From Georgenia faecalis (lineage in GTDB: Bacteria > Actinomycetota > Actinomycetes > Actinomycetales > Actinomycetaceae), in assembly GCF_003710105.1 (NCBI RefSeq), contig NZ_CP033325.1, positions 806,001 to 870,000 on the forward strand: a stretch of DNA of 64,000 bases, given 5' to 3'. Position numbers and translations under genes: made by a program. This document shows, in pieces, positions 43,160 through 53,294 of the stretch (the stretch's first letter is position 1; every line of letters begins with the position of its first letter). The notes below the pieces were generated by a model. The model had not been told where the DNA came from, made no database searches, and saw nothing but the letters and a program-made list of their open reading frames with translations.

Positions 43160-44125
43160 ATGAGCGTGAACCCACCGACGGACCCGGACGAGCCGCAGGA
43201 CGGCACGCGTCCCGGGGACGAGGAGCCGACGCGCCCGTTGGACGGGGGTGAGGAGCCCACGCGCCCCCTCGACGAGACGGCGGACCCGACCCGTCCCCTG
43301 GACGAGGGAGCCGGGCCGACCCCGTACGACGCGGACGCGCCGACCCAGCCGTTCGGCGCGGCGCCGGCACCCGCGACCCAGGACGGGGCGTCGACCGACC
43401 CGTACGCGACCGACGCCGACGCCGGCGCGCGGACCGGGGCGAGCACCTACAGCCGTCCGTCGTACGCCGACGGCGCTGAGGGCGGGGGGCCGGACGGCAC
43501 CTCCAGGAGCAAGGGCCCCGTCATCCTCATGATCGTCGGTGCGGTGATCCTCATCGCGGCCGCCGTCATCGCCGCCATCGCCTTCTTCGGCCGCAACGAC
43601 GAGGACCCCGCCCCGGGTGCCACCGCGACGACGGAGACGACCACCGAGGCCAGCGCCAGCCCGAGCGCCGAGCCGACGACGGAGGAGACCGCCACGAGCG
43701 AGCCGTCGGCGACGGCGAGCGGGGACCTGCTGCGCCAGCTCGACACCTCCGTCACCGCCGGCGACGCGACGTTCACGCTCACCGAGGCGGGTTTCGTGCC
43801 CGAGGCGGGCATCGTCGAGTCGGGGGCCGTGGAGGCCTACCTCGGCACGTACTCGGACGGCACCAACGAGATCCAGCTCCTCGCCACGGCGTGGCCGAGC
43901 GTCGAGGAGGCGGACGCCTACGCGGCCGCCATCATCGGGAACCTCGGGGGCGCCGAGGAGGTGGCCACCGGGGAGACCTACACCAACGGCATGGGCACCT
44001 ACTGGGCGTACCTGCTCGAGGACGGCAGCGGGATGTACCTGTGGACCACCGACCGCGGCGAGGTCCTCCGGGCCACCGGCTCGCCCGACTGGGTGGGCCA
44101 GTTCTACTCGAACTACTCCATCTGA
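43160..44125 (+). CDS. Single-pass membrane protein of unknown function
   Basis: The 321-residue product has an acidic cytoplasmic N-terminus (residues 1-115) with three TRPLD-type repeats (EEPTRPLDGG, EEPTRPLDETADPTRPLDE), one transmembrane helix (VILMIVGAVILIAAAVIAAI, ~122-141), a Thr/Ser/Glu-rich linker (TTETTTEASASPSAEPTTEE) and a compact extracellular domain (~195-321) beginning LDTSVTAGDATFTLTEAGFV and including YLGTYSDGTNEIQLLATAWP and GTYWAYLLEDGSGMYLWTTD. The architecture resembles actinobacterial envelope proteins with a small beta-rich sensor or binding domain. Function unknown. ATG 43160 follows AGGAGAGG. Confidence 0.8.
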   Translation: MSVNPPTDPDEPQDGTRPGDEEPTRPLDGGEEPTRPLDETADPTRPLDEGAGPTPYDADAPTQPFGAAPAPATQDGASTDPYATDADAGARTGASTYSRPSYADGAEGGGPDGTSRSKGPVILMIVGAVILIAAAVIAAIAFFGRNDEDPAPGATATTETTTEASASPSAEPTTEETATSEPSATASGDLLRQLDTSVTAGDATFTLTEAGFVPEAGIVESGAVEAYLGTYSDGTNEIQLLATAWPSVEEADAYAAAIIGNLGGAEEVATGETYTNGMGTYWAYLLEDGSGMYLWTTDRGEVLRATGSPDWVGQFYSNYSI

Positions 44126-44151
44126 GCCGACCCCGTCACCGTCCCTGCGCC

Positions 44152-44184
44152 GGCCCCCGTCACCGTACTCCGGTGGCGGGGGCC
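44152..44184 (+). terminator. Terminator between membrane protein gene and argS
   Basis: GGCCCCCG-T-CACCG pairs with CGGTG-G-CGGGGGCC around a TACTC loop (44152-44165 with 44171-44184). It lies 26 bases after the membrane-protein stop and 41 bases before argS. Confidence 0.75.
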
Positions 44185-44224
44185 GCGCCGTATCCCCCCG
44201 AGGCGCCGCACTACCCTGGTCCCC

Positions 44225-45901
44225 GTGACCCCCATCGAGCTCGCCGCCCTCATCCGCACCTGCCTCGTCGACGCCGCCCGCGCGGGTGAGGTCGGGATCG
44301 ACCCCGCGGACGTCCCGGAGCCCCGCGTGGAGCGGCCGCGGCAGCGCGAGCACGGCGACTGGGCGACGAACGTGGCGATGCAGCTGGCGAAGAAGGCCGG
44401 CATCGCGCCGCGGGCGCTGGCCGAGACGCTGGCCGCCCGCCTCACGGCCGCGGACGGGGTGGCGCGGGCCGAGGTCGCCGGGCCCGGGTTCCTCAACATC
44501 ACCCTCGAGGCGGGCGCCGCCGGAGAGCTGGCCCGCACCATCGTCGAGGCCGGGGCGCAGTACGGGCGGACGACGGCGAAGGCCGGCACCCGGATCAACC
44601 TCGAGTTCGTCTCGGCCAACCCCACCGGCCCGCTGCACATCGGCGGGGTCCGCTGGGCCGCCGTCGGGGACTCCCTCGCCCGGATCCTCGCGGCGACCGG
44701 CGCCGACGTCGCCCGCGAGTACTACTTCAACGACCACGGCGTGCAGATCGACCGGTTCGCCCGGTCGGTGCTCGCCCGGGCGCGCGGGGAGGGCGTCCCC
44801 GAGGACGGCTACGGCGGCCGGTACATCGAGGAGATCGGCGAGGCGGTCGTCGCGGACGCCCTCGCCGCCGGTGAGCCCGACCCCCGCACCCTGCCCGACG
44901 ACGAGGCGCAGGAGGTCTTCCGCCGCCGGGGCGTGGACCGGATGTTCGCCGAGATCAAGGCGGCGCTCCACGACTTCGGCGTCGACTTCGACCTCTTCGT
45001 CCACGAGGACGCCCTGCACGAGTCCGGCGCCGTGGACCGCGCCCTCGCCCGCCTGCGCGAGGCCGGCCGGCTCTACGAGGACGCCGGCGCCACCTGGCTG
45101 CGCACCTCCGAGTTCGGCGACGACAAGGACCGCGTCGTCATCAAGTCCGACGGTGAGCCCGCCTACATCGCCGGGGACATCGCCTACTACCTCGACAAGC
45201 GCGAGCGCGGCTTCGACGAGGTCATCATCATGCTCGGTGCCGACCACCACGGGTACATCGGCCGGATGATGGCCGTCTGCGCCGCGTTCGGGGACACCCC
45301 GGGGCGCAACCTCGAGATCCTCATCGGCCAGCTCGTCAACCTCATCAAGGGCGGCGAGCCGCTGCGGATGTCGAAGCGGGCGGGCACGGTCGTCACCATC
45401 GACGACCTCGTCGAGGCCGTGGGCGTGGACGCCGCGCGGTACTCCCTGGCGCGTTCGTCGGCGGACTCCCCGCTGGACATCGACCTCGACCTCCTCGTCC
45501 AGCGCAGCAACGACAACCCCGTCTTCTACGTCCAGTACGCCCACGCCCGCACCCGCAACGTCGCCCACAACGCGGCCGCGCACGGCGTGCGCCGGGAGGA
45601 CGGCTTCGTCCCCGCGGCCCTCGACCACCCGGCCGACGGCGCCCTCCTCGGGCTCCTCGCGCAGTTCCCCGCGACCGTCACGCAGGCGGCCGAGCTGCGC
45701 GAGCCCCACCGGGTCGCGCGGTACCTCGAGTCGCTGGCCGCCGGCTACCACAAGTGGTACGACCAGTGCCGGGTGACCCCGCGCGGCGAGGAGCCGGTGA
45801 CCGACGGCCACCGCGCCCGGCTGTGGCTCAACGACGCCACCACCCAGGTGCTGGCCAGCGGGCTCGAGCTCCTCGGCGTCAGCGCCCCGGACCGGATGTG
45901 A
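44225..45901 (+). CDS. argS: Arginyl-tRNA synthetase
   Basis: The 558-residue class I synthetase charges tRNA-Arg. The N-terminal Add1 domain (~1-110), the HIGH-like motif [20 protein letters not shown] (residues ~136-155), [13 protein letters not shown], and the KMSKS-equivalent [19 protein letters not shown] (~378-396) are intact, with the helical anticodon-binding domain at the C-terminus ([10 protein letters not shown]). GTG 44225 is the start. The stop overlaps the lysA GTG by four bases, so argS and lysA are coupled, the common argS-lysA pair in actinobacteria. Confidence 0.97.
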   Translation: MTPIELAALIRTCLVDAARAGEVGIDPADVPEPRVERPRQREHGDWATNVAMQLAKKAGIAPRALAETLAARLTAADGVARAEVAGPGFLNITLEAGAAGELARTIVEAGAQYGRTTAKAGTRINLEFVSANPTGPLHIGGVRWAAVGDSLARILAATGADVAREYYFNDHGVQIDRFARSVLARARGEGVPEDGYGGRYIEEIGEAVVADALAAGEPDPRTLPDDEAQEVFRRRGVDRMFAEIKAALHDFGVDFDLFVHEDALHESGAVDRALARLREAGRLYEDAGATWLRTSEFGDDKDRVVIKSDGEPAYIAGDIAYYLDKRERGFDEVIIMLGADHHGYIGRMMAVCAAFGDTPGRNLEILIGQLVNLIKGGEPLRMSKRAGTVVTIDDLVEAVGVDAARYSLARSSADSPLDIDLDLLVQRSNDNPVFYVQYAHARTRNVAHNAAAHGVRREDGFVPAALDHPADGALLGLLAQFPATVTQAAELREPHRVARYLESLAAGYHKWYDQCRVTPRGEEPVTDGHRARLWLNDATTQVLASGLELLGVSAPDRM

Positions 45902-47277
45902 GCGCCCAGGACCCCCGGCCCGCGCCCGAGCCCGCGCCGGCCTCGCCCGCCACGCCGTGGTCGGCGACCGTGCGCCGTGGCGCCGACGGCGTCCTCGCGG
46001 TGGGCGGCCTGCCGGTCACCGCCCTCGCCGAGCGCTACGGCACGCCCCTGTACGTCCTCGACGAGGCGGACCTGCGGGCGCGGGCGCGCGCGTTCGCCGA
46101 CGCCTTCGGTGAGGCGTTCGCGGACCTCGGCGGGGGCGCCGACGTGTACTACGCCGGCAAGGCGTTCCTCTCCGTGGCCGTCGCCCGCTGGGTGCACGCC
46201 GAGGGCCTGCGGATCGACACCACCACGGGCGGGGAACTGGCCGTGGCCCTGCGGGCCGGCGTGCCCGGCGAGGCCATCGGCCTGCACGGGAACAACAAGT
46301 CCGACGCCGAGATCGAGCGCGCGCTGCGGGCGGGCGTGGGCCGGATCGTCCTCGACTCCCTCGCCGAGGTGGAGCAGGTGGCGGCCGTCGCCGCGCGGCT
46401 CGGGGTGCGCGCACCGGTGATGGTCCGGGTGACCACGGGCGTCCACGCGGGCGGGCACGAGTTCATCTCCACGGCCCACGAGGACCAGAAGTTCGGGCTG
46501 TCCCTCGCCGGCGGCGCCGCCCGCGCCGCCCTCGACGCCGTCGCGGCCCGCCCGGAGCTCGACCTGCTGGGGGTCCACTCCCACATCGGCTCGCAGATCC
46601 TCGACCTCGCCGGCTTCGAGGTGGCCGCCCGCGCGCTCCTCGCCCTGCGCGCGGAGATCGCCGAGCAGACCGGCCGCCTCATGCCGGAGGTCGACCTCGG
46701 CGGGGGGTACGGCATCTCCTACACCGGTGACGTCGCACCGCCCACGCCGCACGAGGTCGCCCACGCGCTCGCCGACGTCGTCCGCCGGGCCTGCGCCGAC
46801 CTCGGCACGCCGCCGCCGCGCATCTCGGTGGAGCCCGGCCGCGCCGTCGTCGGGCCCGCCGGCCTCACCCTCTACCGGGTGGGCACGGTCAAGCCCGTGC
46901 GCCTGGACGACGGCGCGCAGCGCCGGTACGTCTCGGTCGACGGCGGGATGAGCGACAACATCCGCACCGCGCTCTACGACGCCGAGTACACCGCGGCGCT
47001 CGCGGACCACCGCAGCACGGCGCCGCTCGTGCCCGCCCGCGTGGTGGGCAAGCACTGCGAGAGCGGGGACGTCGTCGTCCGGGACGTCGCCCTGCCCAAC
47101 GACGTCGCCCGCGGCGACCTCCTCGCCGTCCCCGCCACCGGCGCCTACGGGCGGTCCATGGCCTCCAACTACAACCTCGTCCCGCGTCCTGGCGTCGTCG
47201 CGGTCGCGGACGGGCAGGCCCGGGTGCTCGTGCGCCGGGAGACCGAGGAGGACCTGCTCGCCCTCGACGAGGGCTGA
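45898..47277 (+). CDS. lysA: Diaminopimelate decarboxylase
   Basis: The 459-residue PLP enzyme makes L-lysine from meso-diaminopimelate. The PLP lysine lies in [19 protein letters not shown] (residues ~82-100), followed by [40 protein letters not shown] and [13 protein letters not shown], all standard group IV decarboxylase motifs. The ~30-residue N-terminal Pro/Ala extension before [11 protein letters not shown] is unconserved. GTG 45898 overlaps argS. It is followed by hom, thrC and thrB. Confidence 0.97.
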   Translation: MSAQDPRPAPEPAPASPATPWSATVRRGADGVLAVGGLPVTALAERYGTPLYVLDEADLRARARAFADAFGEAFADLGGGADVYYAGKAFLSVAVARWVHAEGLRIDTTTGGELAVALRAGVPGEAIGLHGNNKSDAEIERALRAGVGRIVLDSLAEVEQVAAVAARLGVRAPVMVRVTTGVHAGGHEFISTAHEDQKFGLSLAGGAARAALDAVAARPELDLLGVHSHIGSQILDLAGFEVAARALLALRAEIAEQTGRLMPEVDLGGGYGISYTGDVAPPTPHEVAHALADVVRRACADLGTPPPRISVEPGRAVVGPAGLTLYRVGTVKPVRLDDGAQRRYVSVDGGMSDNIRTALYDAEYTAALADHRSTAPLVPARVVGKHCESGDVVVRDVALPNDVARGDLLAVPATGAYGRSMASNYNLVPRPGVVAVADGQARVLVRRETEEDLLALDEG

Positions 47278-47385
47278 GGGCGTTCGCCGGGTGGGCGCCC
47301 GGACGGCGGGCCCCCCGGGCGCCCCTATCCTGGCCCGGTGCCCGGGCGGGCCAGGCCGTACCGCGGCGCGAACGAGGGGAGTGGC

Positions 47386-48681
47386 GTGAGGGACATCCAG
47401 GAGACCGGGGTGCGCGTCGCCGTGCTCGGCTGCGGCACCGTCGGGACCGAGGTCGTCCGGCTGCTCACGACGACGGCGGACGACCTCGCCGCCCGCGCGG
47501 GCGCCCCGCTCCGGCTCGTCGGCATCGCCGTGCGCGACCTCGACGCCGAACGGGACCCCGTCGTCCCGCGCGAGCTGCTCACCACCGACGCGGCGGGCCT
47601 CGTCGCCCGCGCCGACCTCGTCGTCGAGCTCATCGGCGGCATCGAGCCGGCCCGCTCCCTCGTCCTGGCCGCGCTGGGCTCCGGCGCCTCCGTCGTCACC
47701 GGCAACAAGGCACTGCTCGCCTCCTACGGCCCGGAGCTCCACGCCGCCGCGGCCGCCGGGGACGCCGACCTGTACTACGAGGCCGCCGTCGCCGGCGCGG
47801 TCCCGGTCGTCTACGGCCTGCGCGAGTCCCTCGCCGGGGACAACGTCACTGCCGTCCTCGGGATCGTCAACGGCACGACCAACTTCATCCTCGACGAGAT
47901 GGCGACGCGCGGGCTGTCCTTCGACGAGGCGCTGGCCCTGGCCCAGGAGCGCGGGTTCGCCGAGGCCGACCCGACCGCCGACGTCGACGGCCACGACGCC
48001 GCCGCCAAGGCCGCGATCCTCGCCTCCCTCGCCTTCCACACCCGCGTGGGGGTCGACGACGTCCCCGTCACCGGCATCCGCTCGGTCACCGCCGACGACA
48101 TGCGGGAGGCGCGGGAGAACGGCTACGTCATCAAGCTGCTCGCCGTGGCGCGCCGGGACGGCGAGCGCGGGATCAGCGTCCGCGTCCACCCCGCCCTGCT
48201 CCCGGTCGGCCACCCGCTGGCCGCGGTGCGCGGGGCGTACAACGCGGTGGTCGTCGAGGCCGAGGCCGCGGGGCGGCTCATGTTCTACGGGCAGGGCGCG
48301 GGCGGCGCGCCGACGGCGTCGGCCGTCCTCGGGGACGTCGTCGCCGCCGCCGCCCACGAGGTCCACGGCGGGCGCGCCCCGCGGGAGTCCGCGTACGCCG
48401 AGCGCCCGCTCCTCGGGCCGGCGGACGTCGTCGCGCGCACCCAGGTCCAGCTCCGCCTGGCGGACCGGCCCGGCACGCTGGCCGCCGTCGCCGACGTCTA
48501 CGGCCGGCACACGGTGTCCATCGAGTCCGTCCGCCAGCACCGCCTGGCCGAGGGCCAGTCCTGGATCGCCATCGTCAGCCACGAGGCGAGCGAGGCGGCG
48601 CTGGCCGCCACCGTGGACGACCTCGCCACCCTGGAGAGCGTTCACGAGGTCCTGTCCGTCATGCGAGTCGAGGGGGTCTGA
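47386..48681 (+). CDS. hom: Homoserine dehydrogenase
   Basis: The 431-residue enzyme reduces aspartate semialdehyde to homoserine, the branch leading to threonine and methionine. The NAD(P)-binding segment [20 protein letters not shown] (residues ~8-27), catalytic core [18 protein letters not shown] and [25 protein letters not shown], and [19 protein letters not shown] are intact. The C-terminal ACT domain (~350-431; [19 protein letters not shown]) allows threonine feedback. GTG 47386, preceded by GAGGGGAG, is preferred to a GTG at 47338. Its stop overlaps thrC by one base. Confidence 0.96.
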   Translation: MRDIQETGVRVAVLGCGTVGTEVVRLLTTTADDLAARAGAPLRLVGIAVRDLDAERDPVVPRELLTTDAAGLVARADLVVELIGGIEPARSLVLAALGSGASVVTGNKALLASYGPELHAAAAAGDADLYYEAAVAGAVPVVYGLRESLAGDNVTAVLGIVNGTTNFILDEMATRGLSFDEALALAQERGFAEADPTADVDGHDAAAKAAILASLAFHTRVGVDDVPVTGIRSVTADDMREARENGYVIKLLAVARRDGERGISVRVHPALLPVGHPLAAVRGAYNAVVVEAEAAGRLMFYGQGAGGAPTASAVLGDVVAAAAHEVHGGRAPRESAYAERPLLGPADVVARTQVQLRLADRPGTLAAVADVYGRHTVSIESVRQHRLAEGQSWIAIVSHEASEAALAATVDDLATLESVHEVLSVMRVEGV

Positions 48682-49754
48682 TGGCGCACCTGTGGCGCGG
48701 GGTCGTCGAGGAGTACCGGGAGCGGCTGCCCATCGGGCCCGGCGACCCGGTCATCACGCTGGGGGAGGGCGGCACGCCGCTCGTCCCCGCGCCGGCGCTG
48801 TCGGCGCGCACCGGCGCCGAGGTCTACCTCAAGGTGGAGGGGGTCAACCCCACCGGGTCGTTCAAGGACCGGGGCATGACCATGGCGATGTCCAAGGTGG
48901 CCGCCACCGACACCGAGATGGTGGTGTGCGCGTCCACGGGCAACACCTCCGCGTCGGCCGCCGCGTACGCCGCCCACGCGGGCCTCGGCTGCGCCGTCGT
49001 CCTGCCCGCGGGGAAGATCGCGGCCGGCAAGCTCGCCCAGGCGATCGTCCACGGCGCGACGCTCGTCGCCGTCGACGGGAACTTCGACGACTGCCTGCGG
49101 ATCGTCCGCACCCTCGCCGAGCGCTATCCCGTCGCTCTCGTCAACTCCGTCAACCCGTTCCGCCTGCAGGGGCAGAAGACGGCGGCGTTCGAGGTGGTCG
49201 ACGCCCTCGGCGACGCGCCGGACATCCACGTCCTGCCCGTGGGCAACGCCGGGAACATCTCCGCGTACTGGATGGGGTACCGCGAGTACGCCGCCGACCA
49301 GGACGGGCTGCCGGCGCGGGCCACCCGCACGCCGCGGATGTGGGGGGTCCAGGCCGAGGGCGCCGCGCCGTTCGTCAAGGGCGCGCCGGTGGAGCACCCG
49401 GAGACCGTCGCCACCGCCATCCGCATCGGCAACCCGGCCTCCTGGGCGCTCGCCGAGGCCGCCCGCGACGAGTCCGGTGGGTGGATCGACGCCGTCTCCG
49501 ACGCGCAGATCCTCGACGCGCAGGCCCTGCTGGCCCGGGAGGTGGGCGTCTTCGTGGAGCCGGCCTCCGCGGCGAGCGTCGCCGGCCTGCTCCAGGCCGC
49601 CGAGCGCGGTGGCGTGCCCGCGGGCGCGCGCATCGTGTGCACGGTGACCGGGAACGGCCTCAAGGACACCGCCACGGCCCTCGGCCAGGTGGAGATCGAG
49701 CCGCAGGTCGTGGCGCCGGACGCCACCGACGCCGCCCGCGCGCTCGGTCTGTGA
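48681..49754 (+). CDS. thrC: Threonine synthase
   Basis: The 357-residue PLP enzyme converts O-phosphohomoserine to threonine. The PLP lysine is in [18 protein letters not shown] (residues ~55-72), the phosphate-binding [15 protein letters not shown] (~76-90), and the C-terminal TGNGLKDTA motif are intact. Length matches the short bacterial ThrC class. ATG overlaps the hom stop (TGATG), showing translational coupling, and thrB begins ten bases after its stop. Confidence 0.97.
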   Translation: MAHLWRGVVEEYRERLPIGPGDPVITLGEGGTPLVPAPALSARTGAEVYLKVEGVNPTGSFKDRGMTMAMSKVAATDTEMVVCASTGNTSASAAAYAAHAGLGCAVVLPAGKIAAGKLAQAIVHGATLVAVDGNFDDCLRIVRTLAERYPVALVNSVNPFRLQGQKTAAFEVVDALGDAPDIHVLPVGNAGNISAYWMGYREYAADQDGLPARATRTPRMWGVQAEGAAPFVKGAPVEHPETVATAIRIGNPASWALAEAARDESGGWIDAVSDAQILDAQALLAREVGVFVEPASAASVAGLLQAAERGGVPAGARIVCTVTGNGLKDTATALGQVEIEPQVVAPDATDAARALGL

Positions 49755-49764
49755 GGCGCCGGCG

Positions 49765-50667
49765 ATGAGCGCGCGGCTGGTGCACGACCGGGTGCGGGTG
49801 CGCGTCCCGGCGACCAGCGCGAACCTGGGACCGGGGTTCGACTCGCTCGGCCTCGCTCTGGAGATCTGGGACGAGGTCGACGTGCGCGCCGTCGCCGGGC
49901 CCACCACCGTGACCGTCCGTGGCGAGGGCGCCGGGACGGTGGGGGAGGGCGAGGACCACCTCGTCGTCCGCGCCGTGCGCGCCGGGCTCGAGGCTGCCGG
50001 TGCGCCGCAGGCCGGGCTCGACCTCGTCTGCGACAACCGCATCCCGCACGGCCGTGGGCTCGGTTCCTCCGCCGCCGCCGTCGTCGCCGGGCTGGTGGCG
50101 GCCCGCGGGCTGCTGGGGCCGTCGTCCCCCCTCGACGACGCCTCGCTCCTCGCCCTCGCCACGGAGCTCGAGGGCCACCCGGACAACGCGGCGCCCGCCC
50201 TCCTCGGCGGGGCGACCGTCGCCTGGGTCGGGGACGACGGCCCGCACGCCGAGCGGGTCCCGGTCGCGTCCGACCTCTTCCCGACGGTCCTCGTGCCGGA
50301 GAACCGCCTGCTCACCCGGCGGGCGCGGGCCGTGCTGCCCGACGTCGTCCCGCACGCCGACGCCGCCCGCACGCTCGCCCGCGCCGCCCTCCTCGTCCTC
50401 GCGCTCGGTGGACGCCCCGACCTCCTCCTGCCCGCCACGCAGGACTGGCTCCACCAGGACTACCGCGCTGCCGTGATGCCGGAGACCCTGGCGCTGGTGC
50501 GGGCGCTGCGCCGGCGCGGCCACCCGGCGGTCGTGTCGGGCGCGGGGCCGACGGTCCTCGTCCTCGGCAGGCTCGACGACGCCACCCGCTCGACGCTCGC
50601 CGCGCAGGGCTGGCGGGTCGGCGAACCGGGCGTGGCGCGGGCCGGCGCAGCGGTGCTCCCCGCCTGA
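49765..50667 (+). CDS. thrB: Homoserine kinase
   Basis: The 300-residue GHMP kinase phosphorylates homoserine. Motifs: VPATSANLGPGFDSLGLALE near the N-terminus, the ATP-binding PHGRGLGSSAAAVVAGLVAA (~93-112), ELEGHPDNAAPALLGGA and the C-terminal AVVSGAGPTVLVL loop. It completes the hom-thrC-thrB operon, with a separate predicted terminator (50675-50699) before rho. Confidence 0.96.
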   Translation: MSARLVHDRVRVRVPATSANLGPGFDSLGLALEIWDEVDVRAVAGPTTVTVRGEGAGTVGEGEDHLVVRAVRAGLEAAGAPQAGLDLVCDNRIPHGRGLGSSAAAVVAGLVAARGLLGPSSPLDDASLLALATELEGHPDNAAPALLGGATVAWVGDDGPHAERVPVASDLFPTVLVPENRLLTRRARAVLPDVVPHADAARTLARAALLVLALGGRPDLLLPATQDWLHQDYRAAVMPETLALVRALRRRGHPAVVSGAGPTVLVLGRLDDATRSTLAAQGWRVGEPGVARAGAAVLPA

Positions 50668-50674
50668 GCGGCCG

Positions 50675-50699
50675 CGGCCCGAAGCCCCCCACCGGGCCG
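50675..50699 (+). terminator. Hairpin after thrB with C6 loop
   Basis: CGGCCCG and CGGGCCG arms enclose an 11-base loop containing six C residues. It starts eight bases after the thrB stop and precedes the rho promoter region. It may act as terminator or as part of the rho leader. Confidence 0.5.
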
Positions 50700-50705
50700 G
50701 GGCCG

Positions 50706-50728
50706 GGTGCTACGATGTCAGGAGCACC
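50706..50728 (+). promoter_or_regulatory. Palindrome spanning a candidate rho -10
   Basis: GGTGCT (50706-50711) and AGCACC (50723-50728) flank a segment that begins with TACGAT (50711-50716), a plausible -10 element for the rho leader. A run of six C follows. Overlap of a -10 with an inverted repeat could indicate operator control or an RNA hairpin for rho autoregulation. Confidence 0.4.
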
Positions 50729-50907
50729 GCCCCCCGACGGATCGCGTCATCTGAGCGTCACCCCTTCGTCCAGCGGTGCCAGCCCCGATCCAGTGCGCCT
50801 CGGCGCGCACGTGCCTCGTGCGGCGTCCCACATCATCGCCCGCACCCGCCGGGCACATCCCTATCGGCCTGCAGAACCGCACGCCGACTCACCGGGGAAG
50901 GAACCTC

Positions 50908-52872
50908 GTGACAGAACAGCACGACGCCACCGCGTCCACCGCCAGCACCGACGCTGGCACCGGCGCCCAGAGTGGCTCGCTGAGCGCCATGCGCCTGGCC
51001 GAGCTCCAGGAGCTCGCCGGGCGGATGGGCCTCAAGGGCACCGGCCGCATGCGCAAGAGCGACCTCGTCTCCGCCATCCGCGACGCGCGGTCCGCGCCGG
51101 CCGCAGCCGCCCCGGCCCGCACCGAGCCCGCCCGCACGGAGCCGGCCCGCACCGAGCCCGCCCGCGCCGAGGCCGAGCCGGCCCGGACCGAGCCCGTCCG
51201 TGCCGAGTCCGAGCCGACGTCGGCCACCCGGCCCTCGACCCGGGCCGAGCGGACGAACCGCCGCGCGCGGTCGGCCCAGGCCGCCCCGCCCGCCGTCACC
51301 CCGCCCGTGGCCGAGCCGCAGGCCGACTCGCCCGAGCGCAACCCCGGCGGCCGTGAGCGCGACGTCCTCAGCGCGCTCGAGGCCATCGAGCTTCCCGCCC
51401 CCCGCGACGAGGACGCCCAGCGCCACCGCGGCGACGACGACCGGCACGCCCGGGCGCTCGACGCCGTCGGGACCGTTACCGGCCGCGCGCCGCGCCGGTC
51501 CCGGACGAACGGCGAGGCGACCGACGCCGTCCAGATCGACGTGCGCCGCGAGGCCGAGGCCGCCCGTGGCGGCGCCCCGCTCCTGCGCGCCGAGGACGGC
51601 ACCAGCCGCGGCAACCGCCGGCGCAACCGCGACCGGAACCGGGACCGCAAGCGCCGCGGCACCGACCTCGGCTTCGACGAGGTCGAGGTCACCGAGGACG
51701 ACGTCCTGCTGCCCGTCGCCGGCATCCTCGACATCCTCGACAACTACGCCTTCGTGCGCACGAGCGGCTACCTGCCCGGCAACCACGACGTCTACGTCTC
51801 CCTCGGCCAGGTGAAGAAGTACGGCCTGCGCCGCGGGGACGCCGTCACCGGCGCGGTCCGTCAGCCCCAGGACCCCGACCAGGCCGGCCAGCGCCAGAAG
51901 TTCAACGCGCTCGTCCGCCTCGACACGGTCAACGGCATGACGGTCGAGCGGGCCCGTGAGCGGCCGGAGTTCACCAAGCTCACCCCGCTCTACCCGCAGG
52001 AGCACCTGCGCCTGGAGACGACGCCCAAGGCCATCACGCCGCGCGTCATCGACATGGTCGCCCCCATCGGCAAGGGCCAGCGCGGCCTCATCGTCGCGCC
52101 CCCCAAGGCCGGCAAGACGATCATCATGCAGCAGATCGCCAATGCCATCGCGGTGAACAACCCCGAGGCCCACCTCATGGTCGTGCTCGTCGACGAGCGC
52201 CCCGAGGAGGTCACGGACATGCAGCGCATGGTCAAGGGCGAGGTCATTGCCTCGACCTTCGACCGGCCCGCCTCCGACCACACCATCGTCGCCGAGCTCG
52301 CCATCGAGCGGGCGAAGCGGCTCGTCGAGCTGGGGCAGGACGTCGTCGTGCTCCTCGACTCCATCACCCGGCTCTCGCGGGCCTACAACCTCGCCGCGCC
52401 GGCGTCGGGCCGGATCCTCTCCGGTGGTGTGGACGCCTCCGCGCTCTACCCGCCGAAGAAGTTCTTCGGGGCCGCCCGCAACATCGAGCACGGTGGCTCG
52501 CTCACCATCATCGCCTCGGCGCTCGTGGAGACCGGGTCGAAGATGGACGAGGTGATCTTCGAGGAGTTCAAGGGCACCGGCAACATGGAGCTGCGGCTGT
52601 CCCGTCAGCTCGCCGACAAGCGGATCTTCCCCGCCGTCGACGTCAACGCCTCCGGGACCCGGCGCGAGGAGCTCCTCATGAGCCCGGAGGAGCTCAAGAT
52701 CATCTGGAAGCTCCGCCGCGTCATGGGGGCCCTCGACCAGCAGCAGGCGATCGAGCTGCTCCTGGGCAAGCTGCGGGGGACCGGCTCCAACGCCGAGTTC
52801 CTCCTCACGGTGGCCAAGACCACGCCCGGCACGAGCGCGTCGAGTGCCGAGTCGGAGCTCGTGCTGCAGTAG
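50908..52872 (+). CDS. rho: Transcription termination factor Rho (actinobacterial long form)
   Basis: Rho (654 residues) is the hexameric RNA-dependent ATPase that terminates transcription. The N-terminal Rho_N helix bundle ([20 protein letters not shown], residues ~24-45) is followed by a long insertion (~60-250) rich in Ala/Glu/Arg with PARTE-type repeats and ending in a basic [17 protein letters not shown] tract. The RNA-binding OB-fold (~270-340; [20 protein letters not shown]) and ATPase domain follow: Walker [14 protein letters not shown], Walker [15 protein letters not shown], and the Q-loop/R-loop region ([19 protein letters not shown]). The GTG at 50908 follows GGGGAAGGAA. Such arginine-rich insertions are usual in actinobacterial Rho. 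Confidence 0.96.
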   Translation: MTEQHDATASTASTDAGTGAQSGSLSAMRLAELQELAGRMGLKGTGRMRKSDLVSAIRDARSAPAAAAPARTEPARTEPARTEPARAEAEPARTEPVRAESEPTSATRPSTRAERTNRRARSAQAAPPAVTPPVAEPQADSPERNPGGRERDVLSALEAIELPAPRDEDAQRHRGDDDRHARALDAVGTVTGRAPRRSRTNGEATDAVQIDVRREAEAARGGAPLLRAEDGTSRGNRRRNRDRNRDRKRRGTDLGFDEVEVTEDDVLLPVAGILDILDNYAFVRTSGYLPGNHDVYVSLGQVKKYGLRRGDAVTGAVRQPQDPDQAGQRQKFNALVRLDTVNGMTVERARERPEFTKLTPLYPQEHLRLETTPKAITPRVIDMVAPIGKGQRGLIVAPPKAGKTIIMQQIANAIAVNNPEAHLMVVLVDERPEEVTDMQRMVKGEVIASTFDRPASDHTIVAELAIERAKRLVELGQDVVVLLDSITRLSRAYNLAAPASGRILSGGVDASALYPPKKFFGAARNIEHGGSLTIIASALVETGSKMDEVIFEEFKGTGNMELRLSRQLADKRIFPAVDVNASGTRREELLMSPEELKIIWKLRRVMGALDQQQAIELLLGKLRGTGSNAEFLLTVAKTTPGTSASSAESELVLQ

Positions 52873-52910
52873 TGGTGAGCGGCGTCACGTCACAGGCGCG
52901 TCGCAGAGAT

Positions 52911-52937
52911 GGAATAATCGTCCGTCGGCTACCGGTT
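52911..52937 (+). promoter_or_regulatory. SigR/SigH-type promoter upstream of rpmE
   Basis: GGAAT (52911-52915) and GTT (52935-52937) are separated by 19 bases, 52 bases upstream of the rpmE ATG. In Streptomyces coelicolor, rpmE is an experimentally supported SigR target, so conservation of this element here is expected. A housekeeping -10 (GAATAAT) overlaps the same site, so dual control is possible. Confidence 0.6.
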
Positions 52938-52988
52938 CACGCATTGGCACCCGCCAGCGACCCGGGGCCGAGACTCGAGGAGAGATCT

Positions 52989-53207
52989 ATGAAGCAGGGC
53001 ATCCACCCCGACTACGTCACCACCGAGGTGACGTGCACGTGCGGCAACACGTTCACGACGCGCTCGACCGCCCCCGGCGGCGAGATCCGCGCGGACGTCT
53101 GCAGCGCCTGCCACCCCTTCTACACCGGCAAGCAGAAGATCCTCGACACCGGTGGCCGGGTGGCGCGCTTCGAGCAGCGCTACGGCAAGCGGAACGCCGG
53201 CAAGTAA
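52989..53207 (+). CDS. rpmE: Ribosomal protein L31 (zinc-type)
   Basis: The 72-residue L31 (bL31) begins [20 protein letters not shown] and contains CTC near residue 16-18 and CSAC near 37-40, the zinc-binding (C+) form, as opposed to the zinc-independent paralogue used in zinc starvation. Start ATG 52989 follows a GAGGAGAG-like site. Upstream lies a SigR-type promoter. Followed by a perfect hairpin and then prfA. Confidence 0.97.
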   Translation: MKQGIHPDYVTTEVTCTCGNTFTTRSTAPGGEIRADVCSACHPFYTGKQKILDTGGRVARFEQRYGKRNAGK

Positions 53208-53215
53208 GGACCGAG

Positions 53216-53247
53216 CAGCGCCGGTGGGGAGCTCCCCACCGGCGCTG
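53216..53247 (+). terminator. rpmE terminator, perfect 32-base palindrome
   Basis: Sixteen-base halves (53216-53231 and 53232-53247) starting CAGCGCCGGTGGGG are fully complementary, nine bases after the rpmE stop. It separates rpmE from prfA. Confidence 0.8.
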
Positions 53248-53294
53248 TCGTCTGCCACCGCCACGGTGGCCCGGGCAGTGAGGGAGGGGTCGCG

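Noticed and set aside
50668-50760. 6C-type RNA motif, because two C6 runs occur
   Set aside because: Only the first C6 lies in a convincing hairpin loop; the second has no stable stem around it.
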